Assembly (NCBI RefSeq): GCF_000241525.1
Contig: NZ_AHIL01000044.1
Span: 62,001 to 126,000, forward strand
Direction of reading: 5' to 3'
Length of the DNA: 64,000 bases
DNA from: Comamonas testosteroni ATCC 11996
Lineage (GTDB): Bacteria > Pseudomonadota > Gammaproteobacteria > Burkholderiales > Burkholderiaceae_C
Under the pieces are notes generated by a model. The model saw only the letters and a list, made by a program, of their open reading frames with translations. It searched no databases and was not told the origin of the DNA. Below are positions 55,628 to 64,000 of this stretch, one piece after another. The translations under genes were made by a program, and so were the position numbers. Within the stretch, counting starts at the first letter, position 1. Each line of letters opens with the position of its first letter.

Positions 55628-56419
55628 TTACCCTCTACGGCGTAGCATGCTTACGCTGCTCGCGTGCAGACAGATCGCTGCAGCAGCAGCCACATTGAGT
55701 GACTCCTCACCTCCGGGCTGTGCAATGCTGATGCGGTGGCTCGCCATCTCCATCAGCGCATCACCCACGCCCTGCCCCTCATGGCCCATGGCCCAGGCAC
55801 AGGGCCAGGGCAGGTCCGCCTCATGAATCAATGTCCCCTGGTGGGAGCTGGTCACTACCAGGGGCACTTGCAGGGCTTGCACATCCTCGACCGATGCCGC
55901 CTCGACCAGATGCAGGCCGAAGTGAGCACCCATTCCGGCGCGCAGCACCTTCTGACTCCACAGCGCGGCCGTACCCTTGAGTGCCACGATCTGGGTGAAG
56001 CCGAAGGCCGACGCGCTGCGCAGGATGCTGCCCACATTGCCGGCATCCTGGACGCGGTCCAGCACCACGGTCGCAACGCCCGGCTGCACCTGCACACCCG
56101 CATCCCAGTCCATCACATAGCCCATGCGGGCGGGAGACTCCAGGGCGCTGATCTCGTCGAACAAGACATCTGCCAGCACCACTACCTTGCCGGCTGCCTG
56201 CACCCACTCTTCGGGCGCCTGAGGCCAGAAAGACTGAGCAAAAACGGCAACCTTTGGTTTCAGGCCCCGCACCAGGGCTGCACGGCAAAGATGATCGCCT
56301 TCAAGCCAGACTTGGCCCTGCTTGCGGTAGGCCGTGCTGTCCTGGGACAGACGGCGCAGCTCCTTGACGAAAGCGTTGTCGCGCGAATGAATGTCCGTGA
56401 CCTGGGGGCGTGCAGCCAT
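55628..56419 (-). CDS. RNA 2'-O-methyltransferase, SpoU/TrmH family
   Basis: This 263-residue protein has an N-terminal RNA-binding substrate domain (VWLEGDHLCRAALVRG) and the SPOUT knot with the three family motifs VLDRVQDAGNVGSILRSA, AMGHEGQGV and ISIAQPGGEESLNVAAA. It transfers a methyl group from AdoMet to a ribose in rRNA or tRNA; the target nucleotide cannot be told. The ATG at 56419 has AGAGGT upstream. It lies after rnhB in the same direction, as often in Burkholderiales. Confidence 0.92.
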   Translation of the reverse strand: MAARPQVTDIHSRDNAFVKELRRLSQDSTAYRKQGQVWLEGDHLCRAALVRGLKPKVAVFAQSFWPQAPEEWVQAAGKVVVLADVLFDEISALESPARMGYVMDWDAGVQVQPGVATVVLDRVQDAGNVGSILRSASAFGFTQIVALKGTAALWSQKVLRAGMGAHFGLHLVEAASVEDVQALQVPLVVTSSHQGTLIHEADLPWPCAWAMGHEGQGVGDALMEMASHRISIAQPGGEESLNVAAAAAICLHASSVSMLRRRG

Positions 56420-56487
56420 GTCGACCTCTGAGAAAAAACAAAAACCCGGCATGCAAGCGCCTGGCCGAGCCTGAAACGAAAACACGA

Positions 56488-56560
56488 CTTACGCAAAACG
56501 GGTTCAGGCCGGGCGACTGCCTCAGAAGGCAGGCCGTTGTGACACTCTTGTTTGCGTAAG
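56488..56560. repeat. Interrupted inverted repeat between rnhB and the SpoU methyltransferase gene
   Basis: CTTACGCAAA (56488-56497) and TTTGCGTAAG (56551-56560) are perfect 10-bp arms separated by 53 bp. The interior contains a smaller GCCT-CAGA-AGGC hairpin, so the whole can form a branched structure. Its nature is unknown. Confidence 0.4.
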
Positions 56561-56635
56561 CCCCAAAGAAGATAGAACGCCCGAGGCGGCCCTGCGCCGC
56601 ACTCGGGAATGCAGACAATGTCGATCAGGCGCGCA

Positions 56636-57367
56636 TCAGACGTAGAGCAAAGCCTGCGACATCTGCAGGCTGGACGTTACGCCCGACAGCCCGGTCTCGC
56701 ACAGCACGGGCTGCGCCGTGCCGCCCGCACACACCTGGCCGGCTTGCAGCACCTGGGCCACGGGCGCAAAGGAGCGCCTGTGCTCTGCCGTCGCGCCATG
56801 GGCGCGCAAGGCCTGCAGATGCGCGGCCGTGCCATAGCCCTTGTGGCCCGCAAAGCCGTACTGCGGGTACTGGGCATCCAGCCGCTCGCACCAGCGGTCG
56901 CGCGTGACCTTGGCCAAGATGGACGCCGCAGAAATGGCCTGCACCAGCGAGTCCCCCTTGACGATGGCCTCGGCCTGCACATCGATCTGCGGCAGCTGGT
57001 TGCCGTCCACCAGCACCAGCACGGGCTTGAGACGCAAGCCCATCACCGCGCGGCGCATGGCCAGCAGCGTTGCCTTGAGGATGTTGATCTCGTCAATCTC
57101 CTGCACCGAGGCCTGTGCTATGCAAAAGCACAGCGCCTTGGCACGGATTTCGTCGTAGAGCACCTCGCGACGGTTGGCCGTGAGCTTCTTGGAGTCGTTA
57201 AGCCCGGCAATAGGCTTCAGATCGTCCAGAATGACGGCAGCAGCCACCACCGGGCCGGCCAGCGGGCCACGCCCTGCCTCATCCACCCCGGCAACCAGCC
57301 CGGGCGGATGCCAGGGCAGGCAGCCTTGCTCAAGCAGCGGGGGTGGCAATGATTTTTTGGATCGCAT
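56636..57367 (-). CDS. rnhB: Ribonuclease HII
   Basis: RNase HII removes ribonucleotides from DNA and RNA of hybrids. The 243-residue protein has the catalytic start [16 protein letters not shown], the segment [13 protein letters not shown] and the C-terminal [13 protein letters not shown]. The ATG at 57367 ([15 protein letters not shown]) is the last methionine before the conserved domain and overlaps the lpxB 3' end by 38 bp; a start closer to the domain with TTG cannot be excluded. It continues the lpxD-fabZ-lpxA-lpxB-rnhB order. Confidence 0.95.
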   Translation of the reverse strand: MRSKKSLPPPLLEQGCLPWHPPGLVAGVDEAGRGPLAGPVVAAAVILDDLKPIAGLNDSKKLTANRREVLYDEIRAKALCFCIAQASVQEIDEINILKATLLAMRRAVMGLRLKPVLVLVDGNQLPQIDVQAEAIVKGDSLVQAISAASILAKVTRDRWCERLDAQYPQYGFAGHKGYGTAAHLQALRAHGATAEHRRSFAPVAQVLQAGQVCAGGTAQPVLCETGLSGVTSSLQMSQALLYV

Positions 57368-58541
57368 GGGCAGCCAGTTCGGCGGTATCGCGGCGCAATT
57401 CGTGATGTAGCGCGGTGAAGCGCTCAACCAGCGCTTCAATGGTGGCAGGAGAATCCTGGCTGGCTCTGAGCCAGCCCAGTGCGGCCTGGGCCAGCGCCTC
57501 GGGTGTTGCCGCATCCTGCAGCAGCTCGGGCACGACAAAATCTCCGCACAGAATATTGGGCAGCCCCACCCAGGGCTGCAGCTGTTTGCGCTTCATGAGG
57601 CGCCAGCTCCAGGGGTGCATGCTGTAGCTGATGACCATGGGGCGCTTGTAGAGCGCGGCCTCCAGCGTGGCGGTGCCGCTGGCAATCAGCGTGCAGTCGC
57701 AGGCAGTCAGCACATCGTGGGACTGGCCCTTGACGATGAGGCAGTGGTCCTGCATGCCGGCCTCGGCCGCAATGCGCTGCACCTCCTCATACAGGGAAGG
57801 CACGGCCGGCACCACGATCTGGGTCTGCGGCAATGCCTTGCGGACCAGCGCGGCCGCCTTGAAAAAGCCTGAGGCAATGTAGCGCACCTCGGAGCGGCGG
57901 CTGCCGGGCAGCAAGGCCAGCACCAGCCCCTCTTCGGCCAGACCCAGGCGCGCACGCGCGGCCACCCTGTCGGGATGCAAGGGAATCACCTGCGCCAGCG
58001 GATGGCCGACGTAAGTGGCTTCGATGCCGTGCTGGGCCAGCAGTTCCGGCTCGAACGGGAAGATGCACAGCACATGGTCGGCCGCGCGACGGATTTTCTC
58101 CACGCGATCGGCACGCCAGGCCCAGATCGAAGGGCAGACAAAGTGCACGGTCTTGATGCCGGCTTCGCGCAAGCCGGTTTCCAACCCCAGGTTGAAGTCC
58201 GGCGCATCCACGCCCACGAAGACCGAGGGCGGATGCGCAATCAGGCGCTGACGCAGCTTTTTGCGAATGCCGAGCAACTCGGCCACGCGCGCCAGCACTT
58301 CCCAGCTGTAGCCGTGCACAGCCAGGCGCTCTGACTGCCACCAGGCGTCAAAGCCGCGCTCCTGCATTCTGTCGCCGCCTATGCCCATGGAGCTCGCATC
58401 GGGCCAGCGCTGACGCAGGCCGTCCAGCAACAGCGAAGCCAGCAGATCACCGGAGGCCTCGCCGGCCACCATGGCAATGCTGGGCGCTATTGAATCTGCA
58501 GCTACTTGCGTTTGCTTATTGGGCATTTCAGAGCCATTCAC
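57330..58541 (-). CDS. lpxB: Lipid-A-disaccharide synthase
   Basis: LpxB joins UDP-2,3-diacylglucosamine and lipid X to the lipid A disaccharide at the inner face of the inner membrane. The 403-residue protein has the GT19 start [41 protein letters not shown] and [16 protein letters not shown] at 58541 and an ATG at 58526 are both possible starts; neither has a strong ribosome binding site. The 20 or so residues before [10 protein letters not shown] are encoded by a copy of the low-GC dispersed element and are unlikely to be conserved. Confidence 0.95.
   Translation of the reverse strand: MNGSEMPNKQTQVAADSIAPSIAMVAGEASGDLLASLLLDGLRQRWPDASSMGIGGDRMQERGFDAWWQSERLAVHGYSWEVLARVAELLGIRKKLRQRLIAHPPSVFVGVDAPDFNLGLETGLREAGIKTVHFVCPSIWAWRADRVEKIRRAADHVLCIFPFEPELLAQHGIEATYVGHPLAQVIPLHPDRVAARARLGLAEEGLVLALLPGSRRSEVRYIASGFFKAAALVRKALPQTQIVVPAVPSLYEEVQRIAAEAGMQDHCLIVKGQSHDVLTACDCTLIASGTATLEAALYKRPMVISYSMHPWSWRLMKRKQLQPWVGLPNILCGDFVVPELLQDAATPEALAQAALGWLRASQDSPATIEALVERFTALHHELRRDTAELAAHAIQKIIATPAA
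58497..58540 (+). repeat. Low-GC dispersed element at the lpxB start
   Basis: Plus strand TGCAGCTACTTGCGTTTG, then TTATTGGGCATTTCAG and AGCCATT, follow the block order of the cysN copy (TAGCTGCTAGCGC, TTCAG, GCCAATT). A weaker related stretch at 58545-58580 contains GAGCTGCTATCAA. Confidence 0.4.
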
Positions 58542-58576
58542 GTCTCAAACTCAGATAGGGACAGCGCGAGCTGCTA

Positions 58577-59374
58577 TCAACGTGTAATGCCGTTGCTTGC
58601 CGATGCCAGAAAGGACTGCATGAAGTCCACATCCTGCACCGCTTCAGGCGTTGCCGACTTGATCGCATCCATGGCCGCAATGGCATGTTCCAGCGTCAGA
58701 CCCTGGCGGTACAGCAGCTTGTGCATCTCGCGCACCGCGGCAATGCGTGCATCCGAGAAGCCACGGCGCTTGAGACCGATCAGATTCACACTGCGCGCGG
58801 CCAGCGGATTGCCGTCCACCGTCATGAAGGGCGGCACATCCTTGTTCACATGGGCCTGAAAGCCCACCATGGCGTGCGCGCCGATGCGCATGCGCTGCAG
58901 CACACCGGTCAGGCCCCCAATCGTCACCCAGTCGCCGACATGCACATGGCCTGCCAGCGTGGTGTTGTTGGCCAGCGTGGTCTGGTTGCCAATGATGCAG
59001 TCATGCGCGATATGCACATAGGCCATGATCCAGTTGTCATTGCCGATGGTCGTCTCGCCGCGATCCTGCGTGGTCCCCGTGTTGAAGGTACAGAACTCGC
59101 GCACCGTGTTGCGGTCGCCCATCACCAGGCGCGTGGGCTCGCCCGCGTACTTCTTGTCCTGGGGCTGCGCACCCAGCGACGCGAACTGGAAGATGTGGTT
59201 GCCTTCACCAATGGTGGTGTCGCCTTCGATCACGCAATGCGCGCCCACCTTGCTGCCGGCGCCAATGCGCACCCTGGGGCCGATGACCGCATACGGCCCC
59301 ACCGACACCGAGGTGTCAAGCTGGGCCGCAGGGTCCACCACGGCGGTGGGATGAATCAAGCTCACAGCCGCCAT
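58577..59374 (-). CDS. lpxA: UDP-N-acetylglucosamine acyltransferase
   Basis: LpxA performs the first step of lipid A synthesis, 3-O-acylation of UDP-GlcNAc from acyl-ACP. The 265-residue protein is a left-handed parallel beta helix with hexapeptide repeats ([25 protein letters not shown]), the catalytic histidine in [11 protein letters not shown], and a C-terminal helical domain with [20 protein letters not shown] (shown in part: [14 protein letters not shown]). The ATG at 59374 lies 6 bp after the fabZ stop. Confidence 0.98.
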   Translation of the reverse strand: MAAVSLIHPTAVVDPAAQLDTSVSVGPYAVIGPRVRIGAGSKVGAHCVIEGDTTIGEGNHIFQFASLGAQPQDKKYAGEPTRLVMGDRNTVREFCTFNTGTTQDRGETTIGNDNWIMAYVHIAHDCIIGNQTTLANNTTLAGHVHVGDWVTIGGLTGVLQRMRIGAHAMVGFQAHVNKDVPPFMTVDGNPLAARSVNLIGLKRRGFSDARIAAVREMHKLLYRQGLTLEHAIAAMDAIKSATPEAVQDVDFMQSFLASASNGITR

Positions 59375-59380
59375 CAACGC

Positions 59381-59821
59381 TTATCCCACGTGACGCATGG
59401 TGCACATCAGCTGGGCTTCAGCGGCCACTTCGCCATCCACGCTGGCGACGGCGTTGAACTTCCAGATGCCGCCGCGCACGCGGTCGATGGTGATCTCCAG
59501 AGCCAGCTGGTCTCCCGGCACCACGGGGCGCTTGAAGCGAGCCGAGTCGATGCCCACGAAGTAGTAGATATTGTTTTCGTCGGGCACCTGGCCCATCGCA
59601 TCGAAGGCCAGCAAGCCGGCAGCCTGGGCCAGAGCTTCAAGAATCAGCACGCCGGGCATGACCGGACGACCGGGGAAATGCCCGGTGAAGAACGGCTCGT
59701 TGAAGGTGACGTTCTTGATCGCCTTGATGCGCGTGTTGCGCTCAAGCTCCAGCACCCGGTCCACCAGAAGAAAGGGATAGCGGTGAGGCAGTTGCTTGAG
59801 AATTTCTTGAATATCCATCAT
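59381..59821 (-). CDS. fabZ: 3-hydroxyacyl-ACP dehydratase FabZ
   Basis: FabZ dehydrates 3-hydroxyacyl-ACP in fatty acid synthesis and competes with LpxA for substrate. The 146-residue hot-dog-fold protein has [13 protein letters not shown] and the catalytic [18 protein letters not shown] with His and Glu. The ATG at 59821 overlaps the lpxD stop (TGATG) and has GGAAAT upstream. Confidence 0.98.
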   Translation of the reverse strand: MMDIQEILKQLPHRYPFLLVDRVLELERNTRIKAIKNVTFNEPFFTGHFPGRPVMPGVLILEALAQAAGLLAFDAMGQVPDENNIYYFVGIDSARFKRPVVPGDQLALEITIDRVRGGIWKFNAVASVDGEVAAEAQLMCTMRHVG

Positions 59822-60822
59822 CAATTTCCGTTGTTGCTTTGCCGGCCCTCTGCCAGCGCTTGTTCAAGCTTTTTGACCCGCTCCCGGAGCGTGTACAACT
59901 GCCTGAAGGTTGCAGCGTTCTTTTCCCATTGCTCGTTCTCTTGCAACGGAAAGATGCCTGTATAAAAACCTGCCTTGGGCAAGGAACGAGTGACCATGGA
60001 GGTCGGCGAAATCACCGTACCGTCCGCAATCGTCAAATGCCCCAGAATATTGGCGGCTCCACCAATCTGGCAGCGCTTGCCGATGCGCGCACTGCCGGCA
60101 ATACCGGTATTGCCGGCAATCACCGTATGCGCACCAATGTGCACATTGTGGGCAATCTGCACCAGATTATCGATCTTGACGCCGTCTTCAATGACGGTGT
60201 CATCGAGTGCCCCACGATCCACGCAGGTGTTGGCGCCGATTTCCACATCGTTGCCGATGCGCACGGCCCCCAGCTGCTCGATCTTTTCCCATTGACCCGC
60301 CGAAGGCGCGAAGCCGAAGCCGTCGGCACCGATGACCACACCGGGATGCACAATGCAACGCTCGCCCAGCACACAGCCCTGGCCGATGGTGACACGGGAT
60401 TTCAGCACCGTATCGGCACCGATGACCGCGCCGGCCTCCACCACGCACTGCGGCCCCACATAGGCGCTTTCATGCACCTGTGCCGTGGCATCCACCACCG
60501 CACTCGCATGGATGCCGCGCGGCCTGCCGCCCTGCTGGTGCGCCTTCCACCACTGGGTGGCACGCGCGAAATAGGCATAAGGATCGGCCGTGACAATGCA
60601 GGCGCCACGCTGCGCCGCTTCATCACGCATCGTCGGCGCCACAATGACACAGGCCGCCTGTGAGGCGGCCAGTTGCTGGCGATAGCGGGGATTGCTTAAA
60701 AAGCTCAGATCACCGTGACCCGCAGAGTCCAGTGGAGCGATGCGCGAGATAGGCATCTCGCGCTCGCCACCGACCAGTTCTCCACCGAGCGCATCGAGAA
60801 TCTGTCCCAATAGAACGCTCAC
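59821..60822 (-). CDS. lpxD: UDP-3-O-(3-hydroxyacyl)glucosamine N-acyltransferase
   Basis: LpxD adds the second acyl chain in lipid A synthesis. The 333-residue protein has an N-terminal uridine-binding domain ([18 protein letters not shown] in its conserved area) and a hexapeptide beta helix with the catalytic histidine in [13 protein letters not shown], ending in a helix with a coiled C-terminus. It lies 16 bp after skp and overlaps fabZ by one base. Confidence 0.98.
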   Translation of the reverse strand: MSVLLGQILDALGGELVGGEREMPISRIAPLDSAGHGDLSFLSNPRYRQQLAASQAACVIVAPTMRDEAAQRGACIVTADPYAYFARATQWWKAHQQGGRPRGIHASAVVDATAQVHESAYVGPQCVVEAGAVIGADTVLKSRVTIGQGCVLGERCIVHPGVVIGADGFGFAPSAGQWEKIEQLGAVRIGNDVEIGANTCVDRGALDDTVIEDGVKIDNLVQIAHNVHIGAHTVIAGNTGIAGSARIGKRCQIGGAANILGHLTIADGTVISPTSMVTRSLPKAGFYTGIFPLQENEQWEKNAATFRQLYTLRERVKKLEQALAEGRQSNNGN

Positions 60823-60838
60823 AAAAGTATCCTTGGGA

Positions 60839-61345
60839 TTACTTTGTGCCGTTCAGGGCCTTGATGACCTTGTCGGTGATATCGAACTTGGGGTTGATAT
60901 ACACGGCCTCTTGCAGGATGACGTCGTACTTTTCAGTCTCGGCCACTTGCTTGACAACCTTGTTGGCACGATCGAGCACCGTAGCCAGCTCTTCGTTCTT
61001 ACGGGCGTTCAGGTCTTCCTGGAATTCGCGGCGCTTGCGCTGGAATTCACGGTCCTGATCCACCAGCTGACGCTGGCGCGAAGCGCGCTGGCTCTCGGAC
61101 ATGGTAGTAGCTTCACGCTCGAACTTGTCCGAAGCAGTCTTCAAGGAATTGCCCTGATCGACCAAATCCTTTTCACGCTTAGAAAACTCCTGCTCAAGCT
61201 TGGCTTGGGCAGCCTTGGCAGCGGATGCCTCACGGAAGATGCGATCCGTGTTCACAAAACCGGCCTTGAATTCCTGTGCATGCGCAGAGACGGCCATGGC
61301 GCCAAGCAGCACAGCCAGAGAAAGATGGCTAGAGAGAGATTTCAT
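60839..61345 (-). CDS. skp: Periplasmic chaperone Skp/OmpH
   Basis: Skp escorts unfolded outer-membrane proteins to BamA. The 168-residue protein has a signal peptide ([21 protein letters not shown] in its first 21 residues, cut after AHA), a short beta part with [11 protein letters not shown] and the long charged coiled coil of the tentacles. Its ATG shares one base with the bamA stop (TAATG). Confidence 0.95.
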   Translation of the reverse strand: MKSLSSHLSLAVLLGAMAVSAHAQEFKAGFVNTDRIFREASAAKAAQAKLEQEFSKREKDLVDQGNSLKTASDKFEREATTMSESQRASRQRQLVDQDREFQRKRREFQEDLNARKNEELATVLDRANKVVKQVAETEKYDVILQEAVYINPKFDITDKVIKALNGTK

Positions 61346-63660
61346 TAGAAAGATGTTCCGATTTGGAATTGCAGTTTCTGGATTCTATCGCCGGTTTCCT
61401 TACGGATTGGCTGAGCATACGCCAAACGCAGAGGACCCAGCGGCGAAATCCAGCTGATACCGATACCGGTGGAAGCACGCAAGGTCCCCAGATCCATGCT
61501 TTCACCTTCCGCCCACACATTACCCACGTCCACAAAGCCGAACAGACGCAGGGTTCTGTCGTTGCCGGCACCGGGGAATGGAACCATGAATTCACCGTTC
61601 AGGGTCAGCTTGCGGGTACCACCCAGGGCCAGATTGGTGTTCACGGAATCGTGCTTGCCCAAAGAGCCTTGCTCGAAACCGCGCACCGAGCCCAGACCGC
61701 CCGAATAGAAGTTCTTGAAGATGGGATAGGGATTGCCGCCCAGACCCTTGCCCCAGCCCAGCTCGCCGTTCAGGGCAATCGTGTACTTCTTGTTCAGCGG
61801 AATATATTGCTGAATCTGGTAGTTGGCCTTCGCATAGCGCATATCGCTCATGAACGAAGCTTCCAGATTCACGCGCTGATAGCGACCGGCATTCGGGGCC
61901 AGCGCGCTGTCGCGGTTATCTCGAGACCAGCCCAGCGTCAGGGGAATGCCGGTCTTGGAGCAGCCGACATTCGCGCCCACGGCCCCGCCGCAATACTCGT
62001 TGTAGACCTCGGGCATATAGGTGCCCGGCTTGATTTCATTGCCTTCGACACCGGCGCCGAAGAAGATGGTGTCGATTTCGCTGAAGGGCACGCCGAAACG
62101 CACGCTGGCACCCTTGGTGACGATCTTGTAGGCGCCATCGTCGTAGTAGGGACGGATGGTGCGGTAGTACAGGTCATAGGTGCGCGAGATACCGGTATCC
62201 GTGAAGTACGGATTGGTTGTCGACACCACCATGGTGCGGTTGTACTTGCTGGTGTTGACATCCAGCCCCAGGTAGTTGCCCGAGCCGAACACGTTTTCCT
62301 GCTTGATGCCGAAGGACAGCGAGACCTTTTCAGCGCTGGAAAAACCTGCGCCCAGCTGGATCGAGCCTGTGGGCTTCTCAACCACATTGATCATCAGATC
62401 GACCTGATCGGGAGAGCCGGGCACTTCCTGGGTCTCAATGTCGACCTGGGTGAAGAAGCCCAGACGGTCCACGCGGTCGCGCGACAGCTTGATCTTCTGG
62501 CCGTCATACCAGGAGGCCTCGAACTGGCGGAACTCGCGGCGAATCACCTCGTCGCGCGTCTTGTTGTTGCCGCTGACGCTGATGCGACGGATATAGGCAC
62601 GGCGCGAAGGCTGAGCCTGCAGCACCAGGGACACACGGTTGTTGGCACGATCGATTTCGGGCACGGCTTCCACCTTGGCGAAAGCAAAACCGAAATTGCT
62701 GTAATAGTCCGTAAAAGCCTTGATGGTCTCGGAAACCTGGTCGGCGTTATAGGGCTCGCCGGGCTTGATCTTGACCAGCGACTTGAACTCGTCGTCGCGA
62801 TCCAGGTAGTTGCCTTCGAGCTTCACGCCGGAGACCACATACTGATTGCCTTCGTGAATGTTCACGGTCAGGCCGATGCTCTGCTTGTCAGGAGAAATGG
62901 CGACCTGTGTGGACTCCACACGGAACTCCAGATAGCCGCGCTGCAGATAGTAGGAGCGCAGCGACTCCAGGTCGGCATTGAGCTTGTTGCGGGCGTAGCG
63001 GTCAGACTTGGTGTACCAGCTCATCCAGTTGCCGGTGTCCTGGTCGAACAAGTCCTTGAGCGTCGACTCCTTGAAGGCCTTGTTGCCCACAATGTGGATT
63101 TCGTTGATCTTGGCCGGCTCACCTTCGGAGACTGTGAAGGTCAGGTTCACTCGGTTGCGCTCGATAGGCGTCACCGTGGTCACCACTTCTGCACCATACA
63201 GGCTGCGGTTGATGTACTGGCGCTTGAGCTCTTGCTCGGCGCGATCGGCCAGCGCCTTGTCGAAGGGGCGGCCGTCGGCCAGCCCCACGTCACGCATGGC
63301 CTTGAGCAGAGTGTCCTTGTCAAACTCCTTGGTGCCGGCAAAGTTCACCTCGGCAATGGTGGGTCGCTCTTCCACAACCACCACCAGCACATTGCCATTG
63401 GCTTCGAGGCGCACGTCCTTGAACAGACCCAGGGCAAACAGCGAACGAATGGCAGCAGCGCCCTTTTCGTCGTTGTAGTCATCGCCCACGCGCAAAGGCA
63501 TGGAAGCGAACACCGTACCGGGCTCCACTCGCTGCAAACCCTCGACGCGGATATCTTGAACTTTGAAGGGCTCCAATGCCCATGCCGCTTGCGCAGCTAA
63601 AACCATAGCAGCCAGGGCAGTTGCAGAGCGCACGCCCAAGCGATTGAAATGTTTTTTCAT
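61345..63660 (-). CDS. bamA: Outer-membrane protein assembly factor BamA
   Basis: BamA is the core of the beta-barrel assembly machine. The 771-residue protein has a signal peptide (ending AAQAAWALEPF), five POTRA domains (about residues 30-430, starting FKVQDIRVEGLQRVEPGTVF in that region) and a 16-strand barrel with the VRGF motif (GSVRGFEQG) and a C-terminal phenylalanine (FQIGTSF). It lies between rseP and skp in the conserved order. Confidence 0.99.
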   Translation of the reverse strand: MKKHFNRLGVRSATALAAMVLAAQAAWALEPFKVQDIRVEGLQRVEPGTVFASMPLRVGDDYNDEKGAAAIRSLFALGLFKDVRLEANGNVLVVVVEERPTIAEVNFAGTKEFDKDTLLKAMRDVGLADGRPFDKALADRAEQELKRQYINRSLYGAEVVTTVTPIERNRVNLTFTVSEGEPAKINEIHIVGNKAFKESTLKDLFDQDTGNWMSWYTKSDRYARNKLNADLESLRSYYLQRGYLEFRVESTQVAISPDKQSIGLTVNIHEGNQYVVSGVKLEGNYLDRDDEFKSLVKIKPGEPYNADQVSETIKAFTDYYSNFGFAFAKVEAVPEIDRANNRVSLVLQAQPSRRAYIRRISVSGNNKTRDEVIRREFRQFEASWYDGQKIKLSRDRVDRLGFFTQVDIETQEVPGSPDQVDLMINVVEKPTGSIQLGAGFSSAEKVSLSFGIKQENVFGSGNYLGLDVNTSKYNRTMVVSTTNPYFTDTGISRTYDLYYRTIRPYYDDGAYKIVTKGASVRFGVPFSEIDTIFFGAGVEGNEIKPGTYMPEVYNEYCGGAVGANVGCSKTGIPLTLGWSRDNRDSALAPNAGRYQRVNLEASFMSDMRYAKANYQIQQYIPLNKKYTIALNGELGWGKGLGGNPYPIFKNFYSGGLGSVRGFEQGSLGKHDSVNTNLALGGTRKLTLNGEFMVPFPGAGNDRTLRLFGFVDVGNVWAEGESMDLGTLRASTGIGISWISPLGPLRLAYAQPIRKETGDRIQKLQFQIGTSF

Positions 63661-63703
63661 GAGTGGAAATCGCCGCGAATGCGGCCTACCGTAGCGGTAA
63701 AAA

Positions 63704-64000
63704 TTAGCCCCAGAGCCGGTTGATATCGTTGAAAAAGGCGACTGACATCATCAGCAATATGACTGCGATGCCTGCACGCTGCAATCTTTCAGCCCAGACA
63801 TCAGAGACACTGCGCCCCGTCAAACCTTCCCAAAGATAATACATCAGGTGCCCACCATCCAGAACGGGCAATGGTAGCAGGTTGAGAACGCCCAGGCTGA
63901 TGCTGATCAGCGCGAGGAACGACAGGTATTGCACCAATCCCATGCTGGCGGACTTGCCGGCATAGTCTGCGATCGTCAAAGGACCGCTGATATTCTTGAG
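63704..64000 (-). CDS. rseP: C-terminal part of the site-2 protease RseP (runs off the window)
   Basis: The frame is open from the window edge to a stop at 63704 and encodes the last 98 residues of an RIP metalloprotease. SGPLTIADYAGKSASMG and the third-helix motif LLPLPVLDGGHL with a metal-ligand aspartate identify RseP, which cleaves anti-sigma factors in the membrane. Two membrane helices are visible. The start and the HExxH motif lie outside the window. It precedes bamA by 43 bp. Confidence 0.95.
   Translation of the reverse strand, partial: LKNISGPLTIADYAGKSASMGLVQYLSFLALISISLGVLNLLPLPVLDGGHLMYYLWEGLTGRSVSDVWAERLQRAGIAVILLMMSVAFFNDINRLWG

Noticed and set aside
61363..63600. A 745-codon open frame on the plus strand opposite bamA
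   Set aside because: It is antisense to a certain BamA gene, with no recognisable domain; it arises from GC-biased third positions.

Overview
The window reads as a chromosomal core segment of a beta-proteobacterium of the order Burkholderiales, most likely family Comamonadaceae (Comamonas or a close relative). This rests on gene order and protein character (cysI-side DUF934/cysH/cysD/cysN, pst-pho with ppx/ppk, rlmE-ftsH-folP-glmM, carA-carB-greA, rseP-bamA-skp-lpxD-fabZ-lpxA-lpxB-rnhB), high GC, CCA-encoding tRNA genes, a Kdo hydroxylase and polyhydroxyalkanoate (PHA) genes. The exact species cannot be fixed from the sequence alone. I see no prophage, insertion sequence, CRISPR array or integrated plasmid.

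Layout. 1-3724: assimilatory sulfate reduction (tail of a probable cysI, DUF934 protein, cysH, cysD, cysN). 3870-5303: seven-iron ferredoxin and a ferredoxin-NADP reductase-like flavoprotein. 5440-8001: NCS2 purine-type permease and peptide deformylase, both on the minus strand, with a GntR-like palindrome between them. 8182-8414: two identical tRNA-Asn genes and a terminator. 8427-12656: a small hypothetical protein, a flavoprotein, thioredoxin and Rho. 12889-19866: a four-gene efflux system (outer-membrane lipoprotein, HlyD-type adaptor, fused double-ATPase/permease, second permease) and a small helix-hairpin-helix protein. 19962-27114 (minus): a PHA-linked cluster of PHA synthase, phasin, DUF3141 hydrolase-like protein, phosphate acyltransferase and acetate kinase. 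27471-30987: ribosomal protein L31 type B, a polytopic glycosyltransferase-like protein and a MATE transporter. 30984-42206: phosphate regulon (pstSCAB-phoU-phoB-phoR, then ppx and ppk) with several Pho boxes. 42339-47964: glmM, folP, ftsH, rlmE, yhbY. 48027-50818: a glycosyltransferase, Kdo hydroxylase, a DUF4149 membrane protein and greA. 51039-55455: carB and carA. 55628-64000: rRNA/tRNA methyltransferase, rnhB, and the lipid A/outer-membrane assembly cluster ending in the C-terminus of rseP.

Two dispersed non-coding repeat families run through the window. One is a GC-rich, REP-like element whose four copies each begin directly after a stop codon, in the same orientation as the gene just ended (cysH, cysD, the fused ABC exporter, greA). 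The other is a lower-GC element with the core TAGCTGCTAGCGC that occurs between genes and also inside reading frames, where it encodes the N-terminus of CysN and a cytoplasmic loop of the DUF4149 protein. The other points most worth follow-up are a three-half-site Pho box that overlaps a terminator-like hairpin upstream of ppk, and the PHA/acyl-phosphate cluster with its uncharacterised DUF3141 protein and its acyltransferase carrying an apparent MaoC remnant.

Most genes are housekeeping genes identified with high confidence from motifs. Start codons were re-chosen wherever an upstream extension lacked a ribosome binding site or ran through repeat DNA. All family assignments are from reading motifs by eye; no database search was run.
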